From NCBI GenBank assembly GCA_013823855.1, contig PNMW01000015.1, positions 1 to 64,000 of the forward strand: DNA of 64,000 nt, read 5' to 3'. Shown piece after piece: positions 20,159-33,607 of this stretch (the first letter of the stretch is position 1; every line of letters begins with the position of its first letter). A program made the translations under genes and the position numbers. Under the pieces are notes generated by a model. The model was not told where the DNA came from, ran no database searches, and saw only the letters and a list, made by a program, of their open reading frames with translations. The stretch is from Lysobacteraceae bacterium (GTDB lineage Bacteria; Pseudomonadota; Gammaproteobacteria; Nevskiales; Nevskiaceae).

Positions 20159-21784
20159 ATGCCCGTCATCGAATCGAAGGTCGACACCTTAAGCCCGCAG
20201 TTCCGCCAGCAGCGCGAGGACATGCTCGCCAAGATCGCCGAGTTGCGCGCCATCGAGCGAAAAGGGCGTGACGAGGAAGAGAGCAAGCGCGCCCGCTATC
20301 ACCAGCGCAAGCAGCTGCTGCCCCGCGAGCGCGTCCATCTGCTGCTCGATCGCGGCAGCCCGTGGCTGGAGCTGTCGACCCTGTGCGGCTACAAGATGCA
20401 CGACGACACCGACGGCGCGCAGGCCGGCGGCAACCTGATCGCCGGCATCGGTTACGTCGCCGGCACCCGCTGCCTGGTCATGGCGTCGAACTCGGCGATC
20501 AAGGGCGGCACGATGACCGCGTTCGGCGTGCAGAAGACGCATCGCCTGCAGGAGATCGCGCTGAACCAGAAGCTGCCGGTGGTCTCGCTGATCGAGTCCG
20601 GCGGCGCCAACCTGCTGTATCAGGCCGAGATCTTCATTCCCGCCGGTCGCCAGTTCGCCAACCAGGCGCGGCTGTCGGCGGCCGGGATTCCGCAGGTGAC
20701 GGTCGTCCACGGTTCGTCGACGGCTGGCGGCGCCTACATGCCCGGCCTGTCGGACTACGTGGTGATGGTCCGCAAGAACGCCAAGGTGTTCCTCGCCGGG
20801 CCGCCGCTGCTGAAGGCGGCGACCGGCGAAATCGCCGTTGATGAAGATCTGGGCGGTGCCGAGATGCACACCCAGGTCGCCGGCACCGGCGAGTTCCTGG
20901 CCGAGAACGATGCCGACGGCATCCGCATCGCCCGCGACATCGTCCGCAACCTGGACTGGAACCGGCAGCGCCCGGCCTTGCCGCTGCGCGAGATCCGCGC
21001 GCCGCTGTACGACGGTGACGAACTCTGCGGCGTGGTGCCGCCGGACTACCGCAAGCCCTACGACTGCCGGGAGGTCATCGCCCGCATCGTCGACGGCTCG
21101 GAATTCCTCGAGTTCAAGAACGAGTACGACCAGGCGACGATCTGCGGCCGCGCCGTGATCCACGGCCACCAGGTCGGCATCGTCGGCAACAACGGGCCGA
21201 TCACCACGCGCGGTGCGACCAAGGCCGGCCAGTTCATCCAGCTATGCGGGCAGTCGGACATTCCGATCATCTACCTGATGAACACCACCGGCTTCATGGT
21301 CGGTGCGGAAAGCGAGCAGGGCGGTATCGTCAAGCACGGCTCGAAGATGCTGCAGGCGGTGGCCAACGTGGCGGTGCCGCAGATCACCGTGGTGATCGGC
21401 GGTGCCTTCGGCGCTGGCAACTACGGCATGTGCGGCCGCGGCTTGAGCCCCGAATTCATCTTCGCCTGGCCGAACTCGCGCACCGCGGTGATGGGCGGCG
21501 AGCAGGCGGCGAAGGTGATGAGCATCGTCACCCGCGAAAAGTGGATCAAGGAAGGCCGCACGATCGGCGAGGCCGAGGAGGCCAGGCTGGCGGCGCTGGA
21601 AGCGAAGATCGTCAGCCAGTTCGAGGCCGAATCGACCGCCTTCGCCGCCAGCGCCCGCCTGTTCGACGACGGCCTGATCGACCCGCGCGACACCCGCCGC
21701 GTGCTGGGCTTGAGCCTGTCGATCTGTGCCGAGGCGCGGGCGCGACCGGTCGCCGCCAACAGTTTCGGCATCGCCCGCTTCTGA
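20159..21784 (+). CDS. Acyl-CoA carboxylase, carboxyltransferase (beta) subunit, MCC/geranyl-CoA carboxylase-like
   Basis: LIESGGANL, GSSTAGGAYMPGLSDYVVMVRKNAKVFLAGPPLLKAATGEIAVDEDLGGAEMHTQVAG, GAFGAGNYGMCGRG. Confidence 0.9.
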   Translation: MPVIESKVDTLSPQFRQQREDMLAKIAELRAIERKGRDEEESKRARYHQRKQLLPRERVHLLLDRGSPWLELSTLCGYKMHDDTDGAQAGGNLIAGIGYVAGTRCLVMASNSAIKGGTMTAFGVQKTHRLQEIALNQKLPVVSLIESGGANLLYQAEIFIPAGRQFANQARLSAAGIPQVTVVHGSSTAGGAYMPGLSDYVVMVRKNAKVFLAGPPLLKAATGEIAVDEDLGGAEMHTQVAGTGEFLAENDADGIRIARDIVRNLDWNRQRPALPLREIRAPLYDGDELCGVVPPDYRKPYDCREVIARIVDGSEFLEFKNEYDQATICGRAVIHGHQVGIVGNNGPITTRGATKAGQFIQLCGQSDIPIIYLMNTTGFMVGAESEQGGIVKHGSKMLQAVANVAVPQITVVIGGAFGAGNYGMCGRGLSPEFIFAWPNSRTAVMGGEQAAKVMSIVTREKWIKEGRTIGEAEEARLAALEAKIVSQFEAESTAFAASARLFDDGLIDPRDTRRVLGLSLSICAEARARPVAANSFGIARF

Positions 21785-21833
21785 GCGCGGCGAGGCCGTT
21801 CGCATTCCCGTCTTCCCCTTCACGAGTGCCGCC

Positions 21834-22997
<1,164 letters not shown>

Positions 22998-23080
22998 GCG
23001 GGGGATTTCCGTCGCCGTCGCGGACCTGCGCCTTGCTGTCCGGCCAGCCCGGCGATTCACCGATCGATGTGGGAGTGCCG

Positions 23081-23512
23081 ATGAACAAGCTGAATGCCGT
23101 GATTCCGATGCTGACGCTGACGGCCGCGCTGCTGCTGGCCGGCTGCGGCGGCGACCAGTCCGCCGAGCCGCCTGCCAGCAAGACCGACGACGCGGCCAGC
23201 CCGGCCAAGCCCTTCCTGAAGGCGCCCGCCGAGGCGGCCGCATCGGCGCCGCCGGTCGATGCGGCGAAGGAGTACCAGCGCGTCGTCTACCGCTGCGGCG
23301 ACGGCAAGGAGCTGGTGCTGAAGCTGTACGACGACCAGCGGGCCCGCGTCGAGATCGATCACGAAATCCATGTGCTGCGTCCGGTCACGGCTGACGACGG
23401 CACGCTGTTCCTCGGCGATTTCGTCAATGTCCGGGTGGTCGGCGACAAGGCCACCGCATCGCGCAACGGCATCGTGCTGATGTCGAACTGCCAGGTGCAG
23501 ACCCCGCCGTGA
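23081..23512 (+). CDS. Putative lipoprotein, possible MliC-like domain
   Basis: Lipobox LLLAGCGG; VVYRCGDGKELVLKLYDDQRARVEI resembles the MliC fold (weak). Confidence 0.6.
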   Translation: MNKLNAVIPMLTLTAALLLAGCGGDQSAEPPASKTDDAASPAKPFLKAPAEAAASAPPVDAAKEYQRVVYRCGDGKELVLKLYDDQRARVEIDHEIHVLRPVTADDGTLFLGDFVNVRVVGDKATASRNGIVLMSNCQVQTPP

Positions 23513-23699
23513 CCGCCGTGCTGCCTGCCGGTGCCGGCGACGGCCGGAGCGCCGCGCGACTGCGACTGCGCAGCGGCGAGCGCCTGTTTCCGCATCCTGC
23601 CGATGCGGCCTTCGGGCCGCTGGCCTGTTTCTTCGAGCTCAGCGCGGCCGGCTGGCTGGCCGAGCCGCTGCCACCCCCGACGCAGTCCGGAGTTCCGAC

Positions 23700-23703
<4 letters not shown>
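23509..23703 (+). CDS. Small protein (64 aa), translationally coupled on both sides
   Basis: GTG start overlaps the upstream stop (GTGA at 23509-23512); its TGA overlaps the downstream GTG start (GTGA at 23700-23703). Confidence 0.5.
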
Positions 23704-25718
<2,015 letters not shown>

Positions 25719-25722
25719 CGGG

Positions 25723-25753
25723 AAAGCCCCGGCGCGTGCAGGCCGGGGCCTTC
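25723..25753. terminator. GC-rich hairpin between convergent genes, likely bidirectional terminator
   Basis: aaaGCCCCGGC-gcgtgcag-GCCGGGGCctt. Confidence 0.6.
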
Positions 25754-25775
25754 CAGTGCCGTGTTGCCGCCGGGC

Positions 25776-27734
25776 TCAGAACTGGTAGCCGATGCGCAAG
25801 GTCAGTTCGTCCGCGTAGTCGACCGTCGACAGGCTGTTCGAATTGGCGTTCGACAGATGGCCGTTGACGTAGTTGTAGAACATGTCGACGGTGACATCGC
25901 CGTTCGGCTTCCAGCGCAGCGCCGGCTGGACCAGCACGCCGCCCTGCGTGTCGTAGAGCACCGCGAGGTCGGCGCGCCAGATCAGCTGCGCAAATGGCTG
26001 CTGCATCGCGAACACCACGGCGTCGTAGCCGCCGCTGACGCCGGGCGCCACCGTCTGCTGGTCGCCGCCCTGGCCGCGCAGCGAGCGGCCGAACAGGTCG
26101 CTGCGGGTCTTGTGCAGCCACTGGGCGACCAGATAGGTCGCCGGTACCGAGGTGAAGAAGCGCTGGTACTTCTCGACGACCAGCGCCGTGGTGACCTCCG
26201 ACTGCTCCAGGAAGGCCTGTCGCAGGCTCGGGTCGGTGAAGGTGCGATCCGGCGTGTACAGTGCCTCGAAGTTGACGATCAGCTGGTCGAGCAGCGAGCC
26301 CGGTGCGGCACTGATGACATAGCTCAGACCGCCGCCGACATTGGTCTCCGCCCGGTATTCGCGCGCGATATGGCCGCGCAGGCCACCCTCGCTGCGGCCT
26401 TCGAGATAGCCGCCGGCCAGCGCGAAGAAGGTGTTCAGCTGGACCGCCGCAACGTCATAGCCGGACTGCGGGCCGTCCGGTGTCGGCACTACGAAGGCGC
26501 CGAGCAGGGAGGCCGCCGGAAACTCCTCGATCGAGGCGTTCAGGCCGGTGACGCCGTTGAGGCGGGACATTGCCGCGTAGGTGAACCATTCATCCGCTGA
26601 CCAGACGCCGGTCGAATCGACCTCGAACGCGGTGTCCTGCAGCACGGTGCCGGAGCCGGGCAGGCCGGGGATGTCGCGGTTGACGCCGGACTTGGTCCAG
26701 CGGAACACGCCGTCCGGGTTGTAGCGGCGGCCGGCAATAGCCTGCACGCCAAGATCGCCGATCGAGCCCTTGAAGCGGATGCCGTAGCTGAACTTGGAAT
26801 CGAAGTTGCCGTACATGTCGTGCACGGTGAACTGCGAGGCGATGGCGTTGTACGGGGTGTTCGGATTGCCGTAGACAGTCGGCTGGAATTTCTGCACGTA
26901 GGCGTCGACCAGCCAGTCGTCATCGAGCTGGTACGAAGTTCTCAGCGCCAGTGCCGGCACGCGCTTGTCGGAGAACTCCTCGGACGCGAAGTCGAGCAGC
27001 GAATGACGGCGCAGATCGAGCCCGTCCGGGACATCGAGCACGCGGAAGAAGATCGCCTGGCCCCAGGCGATCTGCTGGTTGCCGAAGCGCACATTCAGCG
27101 GGCCGTCCTGGTAGTCGAGGAACAGCGCCGGGAAGGTGATCAGGTAGTTGCGTCCGCTCCATTCCAGCGGATTCGGATGGTCCTTGCCCTCGGCCTCGTA
27201 CTCGAAATAGTTGGCGCGGCCGTAGAGCTTGCCGGCCGCCTGGCTGTTGTAGTCGCTTGGCCGGAAGTCGGTGTACAGGCCCGGGTCGTAGATCAGCGAC
27301 GCCTTCGCCTGCAGCGACAGGTTGGTGGTGAACTTGATGTCGGCTTCCAGCCGCGCCCGCAGCATGGTCAGGTTCATCGGACCGGTCTGCTGATCGCCGA
27401 AGCGGGTCGTGGTGTCGCTGACCGGAATCACCGTGCCGTCCGGCGCGGTCAGCGCGAAGTTGCGGGTGACGGTGCGGCCGTTGAACAGGTTGCCGCGCTG
27501 GTTGAACGGGTTGTTCTTGGCGCCGGCGGTTGACACGGCTGCTTCGGTACGGACAAAGCCGCTGAAACTGGCGCTGAACGCCGGATTGCCGAGCCAGCCG
27601 CCGCTGGTCTGTTCCGGTTCGGGCGCCGGTTCCGCTGCGGCTGCCTCGCCAGTCTCCTGCGCCTGCGCGGCGGTGCCGGTCAACGCCAGGCACAGCGATA
27701 CCGCACGCCACCATGTGCTGCCATTCGCACTCAT
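25776..27734 (-). CDS. DUF1302-family outer membrane protein
   Basis: Signal peptide MSANGSTWWRAVSLCLALTGTAAQA; RARLEADIKFTTNLSLQAKASLIYDPGLYTDFRP, NLRFGNQQ-like NVRFGNQQIAWGQAIFFRVLDVPDGLDLRRH. Confidence 0.8.
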   Translation of the reverse strand: MSANGSTWWRAVSLCLALTGTAAQAQETGEAAAAEPAPEPEQTSGGWLGNPAFSASFSGFVRTEAAVSTAGAKNNPFNQRGNLFNGRTVTRNFALTAPDGTVIPVSDTTTRFGDQQTGPMNLTMLRARLEADIKFTTNLSLQAKASLIYDPGLYTDFRPSDYNSQAAGKLYGRANYFEYEAEGKDHPNPLEWSGRNYLITFPALFLDYQDGPLNVRFGNQQIAWGQAIFFRVLDVPDGLDLRRHSLLDFASEEFSDKRVPALALRTSYQLDDDWLVDAYVQKFQPTVYGNPNTPYNAIASQFTVHDMYGNFDSKFSYGIRFKGSIGDLGVQAIAGRRYNPDGVFRWTKSGVNRDIPGLPGSGTVLQDTAFEVDSTGVWSADEWFTYAAMSRLNGVTGLNASIEEFPAASLLGAFVVPTPDGPQSGYDVAAVQLNTFFALAGGYLEGRSEGGLRGHIAREYRAETNVGGGLSYVISAAPGSLLDQLIVNFEALYTPDRTFTDPSLRQAFLEQSEVTTALVVEKYQRFFTSVPATYLVAQWLHKTRSDLFGRSLRGQGGDQQTVAPGVSGGYDAVVFAMQQPFAQLIWRADLAVLYDTQGGVLVQPALRWKPNGDVTVDMFYNYVNGHLSNANSNSLSTVDYADELTLRIGYQF

Positions 27735-27980
27735 CGTCTTCCTCCCGGGACTGGGCGGGTGATCCGGAATGGATCCCTCGCTCGTTCTTATGACTGGCGA
27801 GCCGAATCCTGAGACCCCTGCGGCTGGCACGGTCGTCAGCGGACGCTAGGCCCGGGCGGGAGGGGGGGTAATACCCGTTCGAGTAGGTCGCAGTGCGGCA
27901 AAATTTCTGTCGCAGCAGTCACTTATCGCCGGGTTGCCGATCGTCGGTCCGTCTGTGCCGTCGGTCGTGGCGACGATCGC

Positions 27981-28910
27981 TCAGGCCGGTGGCGGAGGGG
28001 TCGCAGCCCGGGCCGGGCGGGTGCCCAGCCAGACGCCGGCGGCGGCGACGAAGAAGCCGGCCACTTCCAGCGGCGTCAGCACCTCGTCGAGCGCGAAGTG
28101 GCTCATCAGCGCGCCGACCGCCGGCACCAGATAGAACAGCGCCGCCACCTGGGTTGCCGCGCCGTTGCGGATCAGCAGGAACAGCAGCGCGAAGCCGCCG
28201 ACCGAGTTGACCAGCACGATCCAGGCGGTCGCCTTCCAGAATGTCGGCGTGCCGTCGAAGTGGAACTGGTCGAGGCCGATCGCCAGCGGCAGCAGGGCCA
28301 GCGTTGCCGCGACATTCTGGATCGCCAGCCCGGCGCGCAGGTCGATCGCCGAACCATGGCGCTTCTGGTACAGCGTGCCGCTGGCGATGCCGATCAGGCC
28401 GACCAGCAGCAGGGCGATCGCCGGCCCGCTGGCCTGGGCGTCGAGCAGGCTGTTGCCGATCACCAGCCAGACGCCGGCGAAGCCGATCGCCAGACCCAGC
28501 CATTGCAGGCGGCCGATCTGCTCGCCGGTGGCCCAGGCGAAGCCGGACACCGCCAGCGGCATCGAGCCGATCACCAGCGCGGCGAAGCTGCCGCTGGCGC
28601 CGAGCCGCATCGCGCCGTAGACGCCGCCGAACTGCATCGCCAGCTGCAGGCAGCCGACCACGGCACTGTGGCCGGCTTCGCGCCAGCCTGGCCAGCGGAC
28701 CCGGCTGATCAGCGCGAGCAGGCCGAAGATCAGCCCGGCGCAGGCGAAGCGCAGGGTCAGCGCGGTGAACGGGCCGCTGTGGCCGACGATGATCTTCGCG
28801 GCCGGATAGCCGGTGCACCAGATGGCGACGAAACCGAGGCCCATCAGCGGCGCCAGCCAGGGCCGATGGCGGCGCGGTGCAGCAGTCACAGCGGGAGTCA
28901 TCGTCGTCAA
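27981..28910 (-). CDS. EamA/DMT family transporter
   Basis: About 10 hydrophobic segments; GFVAIWCTGYPAAKIIVGH..., second repeat with FFVAAAGVWLGTRP. Confidence 0.88.
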   Translation of the reverse strand: MTTMTPAVTAAPRRHRPWLAPLMGLGFVAIWCTGYPAAKIIVGHSGPFTALTLRFACAGLIFGLLALISRVRWPGWREAGHSAVVGCLQLAMQFGGVYGAMRLGASGSFAALVIGSMPLAVSGFAWATGEQIGRLQWLGLAIGFAGVWLVIGNSLLDAQASGPAIALLLVGLIGIASGTLYQKRHGSAIDLRAGLAIQNVAATLALLPLAIGLDQFHFDGTPTFWKATAWIVLVNSVGGFALLFLLIRNGAATQVAALFYLVPAVGALMSHFALDEVLTPLEVAGFFVAAAGVWLGTRPARAATPPPPA

Positions 28911-29055
28911 CCTTGAATGCCGCGCGACCGGAGGCGGCGGGCAAGGATAAGCGTGCGAGGCAAGCGGATAAACTGCGGGGCATGCCTCAGTCCGCCCTCA
29001 TCGCACCCTCTCCCCGGCCTCCGTTGCCAGCGATAGCCACCCGCGTGACGGCCCG

Positions 29056-30081
29056 GTGAGCAGCGACCTGCTGATCGTCGGTCCGGCCTGGGTCGGCGAC
29101 ATGGTGATGGCGCAGTCGCTGTTCATCCGGCTGCGCCAGTTGCACCCGGAGGCGGCGATCGACGTGCTGGCGCCGGGCTGGTCGCTGCCGATCATCGAGC
29201 GGATGCCGGAGATCCGCGCCGGCATCGAGCTGCCGTTCGCCCATGGCGAGTTCGATTTCGGCGGCCGCCGCCGGCTCGGCCGGTCATTGCGCGAGCGCGG
29301 CTACCGGCAGGCGATCGTGCTGCCGAATTCCTGGAAGTCGGCGGTGGTGCCGTTTTTCGCCGGCATTCCGCGACGCACCGGCTACGCCCGCGAGCTGCGC
29401 TACGGCCTGCTCAACGATCTGCGCCGGCTCGACAAGGCGCTGCTGAAGACCACGCCGCAGCGCTTCGTGGCGCTGGCCGGGGACGGCCGGGCGACCGTTG
29501 CGCCCGAAGTGCCGCAGCCGCGCTTCCGGGCCGATGCCGCGCGTGCCGGCGAACTGCGCGAGCGGCTCGGGCTGGACAGCGGCCCGGCCGTTGCGCTGAT
29601 GCCGGGCGCCGAATACGGCCCGGCCAAGCAGTGGCCGGCGGCGCATTACGCCAGCCTGGCCGCCGGTCTGGCGCGGCGCGGCGTGCGCAGCTGGATCATC
29701 GGCTCGAAGAAGGAACAGGCGCTGGGCGACGGCATCGCCCGGGCATCCAAGGGCGCGGCGATCAACCTCTGCGGCAAGACCAGCCTGGTCGATGTCGTCG
29801 ATCTCGCGGCCGACGCCCGCGCCGTGGTCTGCAACGATTCCGGACCGATGCACATCGCCGCCGCCGCCGGTGCCCGGGTGGTGGCGATCTACGGCTCGTC
29901 GACGCCGGACCACACGCCGCCGATGACCGAGACCCGGGTGATCCACTACCGCCGGCTGGCCTGCAGTCCCTGCTTCGAGCGGCAATGCCCGCTGAAAGAG
30001 CCGGCCGAGCAGCTCGATTGCCTGAAGGGCATTCATCCGGATGCGATTCTGGCAAGCCTGAAGGTGCTCGCAGATTTATAA
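29056..30081 (+). CDS. waaF: Lipopolysaccharide heptosyltransferase II (GTG start)
   Basis: LLIVGPAWVGDMVMAQSLF, PGAEYGPAKQWPAAHYA, VVCNDSGPMHIAAAAGARVVAIYGSSTPDHTPP. Confidence 0.92.
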   Translation: MSSDLLIVGPAWVGDMVMAQSLFIRLRQLHPEAAIDVLAPGWSLPIIERMPEIRAGIELPFAHGEFDFGGRRRLGRSLRERGYRQAIVLPNSWKSAVVPFFAGIPRRTGYARELRYGLLNDLRRLDKALLKTTPQRFVALAGDGRATVAPEVPQPRFRADAARAGELRERLGLDSGPAVALMPGAEYGPAKQWPAAHYASLAAGLARRGVRSWIIGSKKEQALGDGIARASKGAAINLCGKTSLVDVVDLAADARAVVCNDSGPMHIAAAAGARVVAIYGSSTPDHTPPMTETRVIHYRRLACSPCFERQCPLKEPAEQLDCLKGIHPDAILASLKVLADL

Positions 30082-30165
30082 TGCGACTGGCCGGCATAGC
30101 TGACACCGCGTGCCGCCGCCCACTTCCGCAGCCTGCTGGCACCTGACACCCGAGGATTGATTGCA

Positions 30166-31116
30166 ATGACGACGATGGCCGACCGCGACGGGTTCATCTG
30201 GCTGGACGGCGAAATGGTGCCGTGGCGGGATGCCAACACCCACGTGCTGACCTACACGCTGCATTACGGCGTCGGCTGCTTCGAAGGGGTCCGTGCCTAC
30301 CACACGCCGAAGGGCACCGCGATCTTCCGCCTCGAGGACCACACCAAGCGCCTGTTCAACTCGGCGAAGATCCTCGGCATGAAGATGCCGTTCTCGCAGG
30401 AAGTGATCAACGAGGCCCAGCTCGAAGTGCTGCGCGCCAACAAGCTGAAGGAAGCCTACCTGCGGCCGATGGTCTTCTACGGTGCCGAAGGCATGGGCCT
30501 GCGCGCCGACAACCTGAAAACCCACGTGATGGTCGCCGCCTGGACCTGGGGTGCCTACCTGGGTGCCGACAACGTCGAGCGCGGCATCCGCGTGCGCACC
30601 TCCAGCTACACCCGCCACCACGTCAACTCGATGCTGTGCCGGGCCAAGGCCAACGGCAACTACATCAATTCGATGCTGGCGCTGAACGAAGTGCTGAAGG
30701 ACGGCTACGACGAAGCGATCCTGCTCGACATGAGCGGTCACATCGCCGAAGGCAGCGCCGAGAACATCTTCCTGGTCCGCGATGGCGTGCTGCACACGCC
30801 GGACCTGAATTCCTGTCTCGACGGCATCACCCGCAAGACCATCATGCAGCTGGCCGCCGACGAAGGCATCGCCGTGCACGAGCGGCGCATCACCCGCGAC
30901 GAGCTGTACATCAGCGACGAAGCCTTCTTCACCGGTACCGCAGCGGAAGTGATGCCGATCCGCGAAGTCGACAACCGGCCGATCGGCAACGGCAAGCGCG
31001 GCCCGATCACCGAGAAGCTGCAGCAGCTGTACGCGGCGACGGTCAAGGGCGAGCGCAGCGAATACGCCGAATGGCGTGCGCATACCAATCCGCAGGCGGC
31101 GGCCAAGGCGGCTTGA
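30166..31116 (+). CDS. ilvE: Branched-chain amino acid aminotransferase
   Basis: WLDGEMVPWRDANTHVLTYTLHYGVGCFEGVRAY; GSAENIFLVRDG; FFTGTAAEVMPI. Confidence 0.93.
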   Translation: MTTMADRDGFIWLDGEMVPWRDANTHVLTYTLHYGVGCFEGVRAYHTPKGTAIFRLEDHTKRLFNSAKILGMKMPFSQEVINEAQLEVLRANKLKEAYLRPMVFYGAEGMGLRADNLKTHVMVAAWTWGAYLGADNVERGIRVRTSSYTRHHVNSMLCRAKANGNYINSMLALNEVLKDGYDEAILLDMSGHIAEGSAENIFLVRDGVLHTPDLNSCLDGITRKTIMQLAADEGIAVHERRITRDELYISDEAFFTGTAAEVMPIREVDNRPIGNGKRGPITEKLQQLYAATVKGERSEYAEWRAHTNPQAAAKAA

Positions 31117-31180
31117 GATACGCGCGCCGCGACGGGGCCATGACCGACCGTCGAGGCGCGGCACCACGGCGGTGAACCAG

Positions 31181-31232
31181 AGGACGCGGTGAAAGGCCCG
31201 GGCAAGGTGCTTTTCCGCGTCCTTTCCTTTTT
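31181..31232 (+). terminator. Candidate terminator in the ilvE-hldE gap
   Basis: AGGACGCGG...CCGCGTCCT perfect 9-bp stem followed by ttccttttt. Confidence 0.45.
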
Positions 31233-31289
31233 CGCCGCGCCGCCGCGCTGAACGCTGTTCCCGCCAGTCCCCCACCGACCGCCCACGCC

Positions 31290-32720
31290 ATGCAGACCGC
31301 CATTCCCCACTTCGACGCCGCCCGTGTGCTGGTGGTCGGCGACGTCATGCTCGACCGCTACTGGGTCGGGCCGACCGGCCGGATCTCGCCGGAAGCGCCG
31401 GTGCCGGTGGTGCGCATCCAGAAGGACGAGACCCGGCCCGGCGGCGCGGCCAATGTCGCGCTCAACATCGCCTCGCTGGGCGGCCAGGTGCGGCTGCTCG
31501 GCGTGGTCGGCCGCGATGACGCGGCGAAAAAACTGCGCGATGCGCTGATCGACAGGCAGGTGCAGCCGGATTTCACCGAAACCGCGTCCTGCCCGACGAT
31601 CACCAAGCTGCGCGTGCTGAGCCGCAACCAGCAGCTGATCCGCCTGGACTTCGAGGAATCGCTGGCGGTGGCCGGCGCCTTCAACCACGACGAGTTCCTC
31701 GGCCGTTTCCGGCGGGCGCTCGACGACGCCCAGGTGGTGATCCTGTCCGACTATGGCAAGGGCACCCTGGCCGATGCCGCGCGGATGATCGCCGAGGCCC
31801 GGGCGCGCAACCTGCCGGTGCTGGTCGATCCGAAAGGCAGCGACTGGCGGCCGTACCGCGGCGCCACGCTGATCACGCCGAACCTGTCGGAACTCGAAGC
31901 GGTGGTCGGGCCCTGTCCTGACGAGGCGACGATCGTCGCCAAGGGCCGCAAGCTGCGCGACGAGCTGGGCATCGACGCGCTGCTGGTGACGCGCAGCGAG
32001 CACGGCATGACCCTGCTGGCGCCGAACCAGCCGCCGCTGCACCTGCCGACCGAGGCGCGCGAGGTGTTCGATGTCACCGGCGCCGGCGATACCGTGATCG
32101 CCACCTTCGGCGCCGCGCTGGCCGCCGGGCACGATTTCGCCCACGCCGCCCGGGTCGCCAATCTCGCGGCCGGCATCGTCGTCGCCAAGCTCGGCACCGC
32201 CACCGTCAGCCCGGCCGAGCTGCTGCGGGCGATCCGCCGCCAGCACGAGGACGACAGCGCCGTGCTGAGCGAGCCGGAACTGCTCGAACGGGTGCGCCAG
32301 GCGCAGGCCCAGGGCCAGGTCGTGGTGATGACCAACGGCTGCTTCGATCTGCTCCACGTCGGCCATGTCCGTTACCTGGAGGCCGCCCGCAAGCTCGGCG
32401 ACGTGCTGATCGTCGCGGTCAATACCGACGACTCGGTCAAACGTCTCAAGGGCCCGACGCGGCCGCTGAATCCGACCGACGACCGCATGCGGATGCTGGC
32501 GGCGCTGAAGTGCGTCGACTGGGTGGTGCCGTTCGCCGAGGACACGCCGCTGCGGCTGATCACCGAAGTGCTGCCCGACCTGCTGGTCAAGGGCGGCGAC
32601 TACCGGCCCGAGCAGGTGGCCGGCCACGAGGTGGTGGCCGCGCATGGCGGGCAGACCGTGATCCTCGATTTCCACGACGGCTACTCGACGACCCGGATCA
32701 TCGAACGGGCGCGGGGTTGA
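31290..32720 (+). CDS. hldE: Bifunctional D-glycero-beta-D-manno-heptose-7-phosphate kinase / 1-phosphate adenylyltransferase
   Basis: PfkB-type [14 protein letters not shown] and [14 protein letters not shown]-terminal cytidylyltransferase-like [25 protein letters not shown]. Confidence 0.95.
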   Translation: MQTAIPHFDAARVLVVGDVMLDRYWVGPTGRISPEAPVPVVRIQKDETRPGGAANVALNIASLGGQVRLLGVVGRDDAAKKLRDALIDRQVQPDFTETASCPTITKLRVLSRNQQLIRLDFEESLAVAGAFNHDEFLGRFRRALDDAQVVILSDYGKGTLADAARMIAEARARNLPVLVDPKGSDWRPYRGATLITPNLSELEAVVGPCPDEATIVAKGRKLRDELGIDALLVTRSEHGMTLLAPNQPPLHLPTEAREVFDVTGAGDTVIATFGAALAAGHDFAHAARVANLAAGIVVAKLGTATVSPAELLRAIRRQHEDDSAVLSEPELLERVRQAQAQGQVVVMTNGCFDLLHVGHVRYLEAARKLGDVLIVAVNTDDSVKRLKGPTRPLNPTDDRMRMLAALKCVDWVVPFAEDTPLRLITEVLPDLLVKGGDYRPEQVAGHEVVAAHGGQTVILDFHDGYSTTRIIERARG

Positions 32721-32787
32721 ACCACTGGTCGAGCGCCGCCTCGCTGCGTCAGACTTCGCGTCCCCGCATTCCCACTCCGTGCCCGCC

Positions 32788-33549
32788 ATGATCCGATCTG
32801 CCTGCCTTGCCGCCGCCCTGCTCGCCGCTGGCTGCGCGTCCTCTCCCTCGTCGGCGCCGGTCGGCCCGATCGATTACGACGTTGTCTGCCAGCAGCTGGA
32901 GAACAGCGGCAAGGCTTCGCGGGCGCTGCGCTGGTTCCATGCTTCGGCCGAGCGCCGTGCCTCCTACGAGCAGGTGTTCCGGCTGGCCACCGAGCGGGTC
33001 GGCGCGCTGGCGCGCGGCCGGGCGCCCGGCACCTGGGCGGTGGTCGCCGACGCCGACGAGACACTGCTCGACAATTCCAAGGCCGAATGCGCCGATCAGG
33101 TGCAGGGCGTCGTCAACCATGATCCGAATCGCTGGACCCAGTGGGTGCTCGCCGAGCAGGCCGAGGCGCTGCCCGGGGCCGTCGCCTTCGCCAGCGCCGT
33201 CCACAGCCTCGGTGGCCGGCTGATCGTGGTCAGCAACCGCGAGGAAGTGCCGCATCGCGCCGCCACGGCATCGAATCTGGCCAAGGTCGGCATCCAGGTC
33301 GATGTGCTGCTGCTGGCCAAGGATCGCAACGATCTCGACAAGAACAGCCGCTTCCGGCTGATCGAGGAAGTCGGCATCGCCGCCTCGCGCCTGCCGCCGC
33401 AGCAGGTGCTCGCCTACGTCGGCGACAACATCAAGGATTTCCCGTACCTGTCGCAGGTCGACATCGGCGACCCAGCGGTGTTCGGCACCCGCTACTTCCT
33501 GCTGCCGAACCCGGTCTACGGTTCCTGGCAGCGTTTGCCGATGCGCTGA
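32788..33549 (+). CDS. HAD-superfamily acid phosphatase, lipoprotein e(P4)-like
   Basis: Lipobox LLAAGCAS; VVADADETLLDNSK; IVVSNREEVPH; VGDNIKDFPYL. Confidence 0.88.
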   Translation: MIRSACLAAALLAAGCASSPSSAPVGPIDYDVVCQQLENSGKASRALRWFHASAERRASYEQVFRLATERVGALARGRAPGTWAVVADADETLLDNSKAECADQVQGVVNHDPNRWTQWVLAEQAEALPGAVAFASAVHSLGGRLIVVSNREEVPHRAATASNLAKVGIQVDVLLLAKDRNDLDKNSRFRLIEEVGIAASRLPPQQVLAYVGDNIKDFPYLSQVDIGDPAVFGTRYFLLPNPVYGSWQRLPMR

Positions 33550-33607
33550 GTCCGCTGGCCGGCGATTCTCTTGACGCCGCGCCCGCCCGGATCATCCCGT
33601 TACCGTC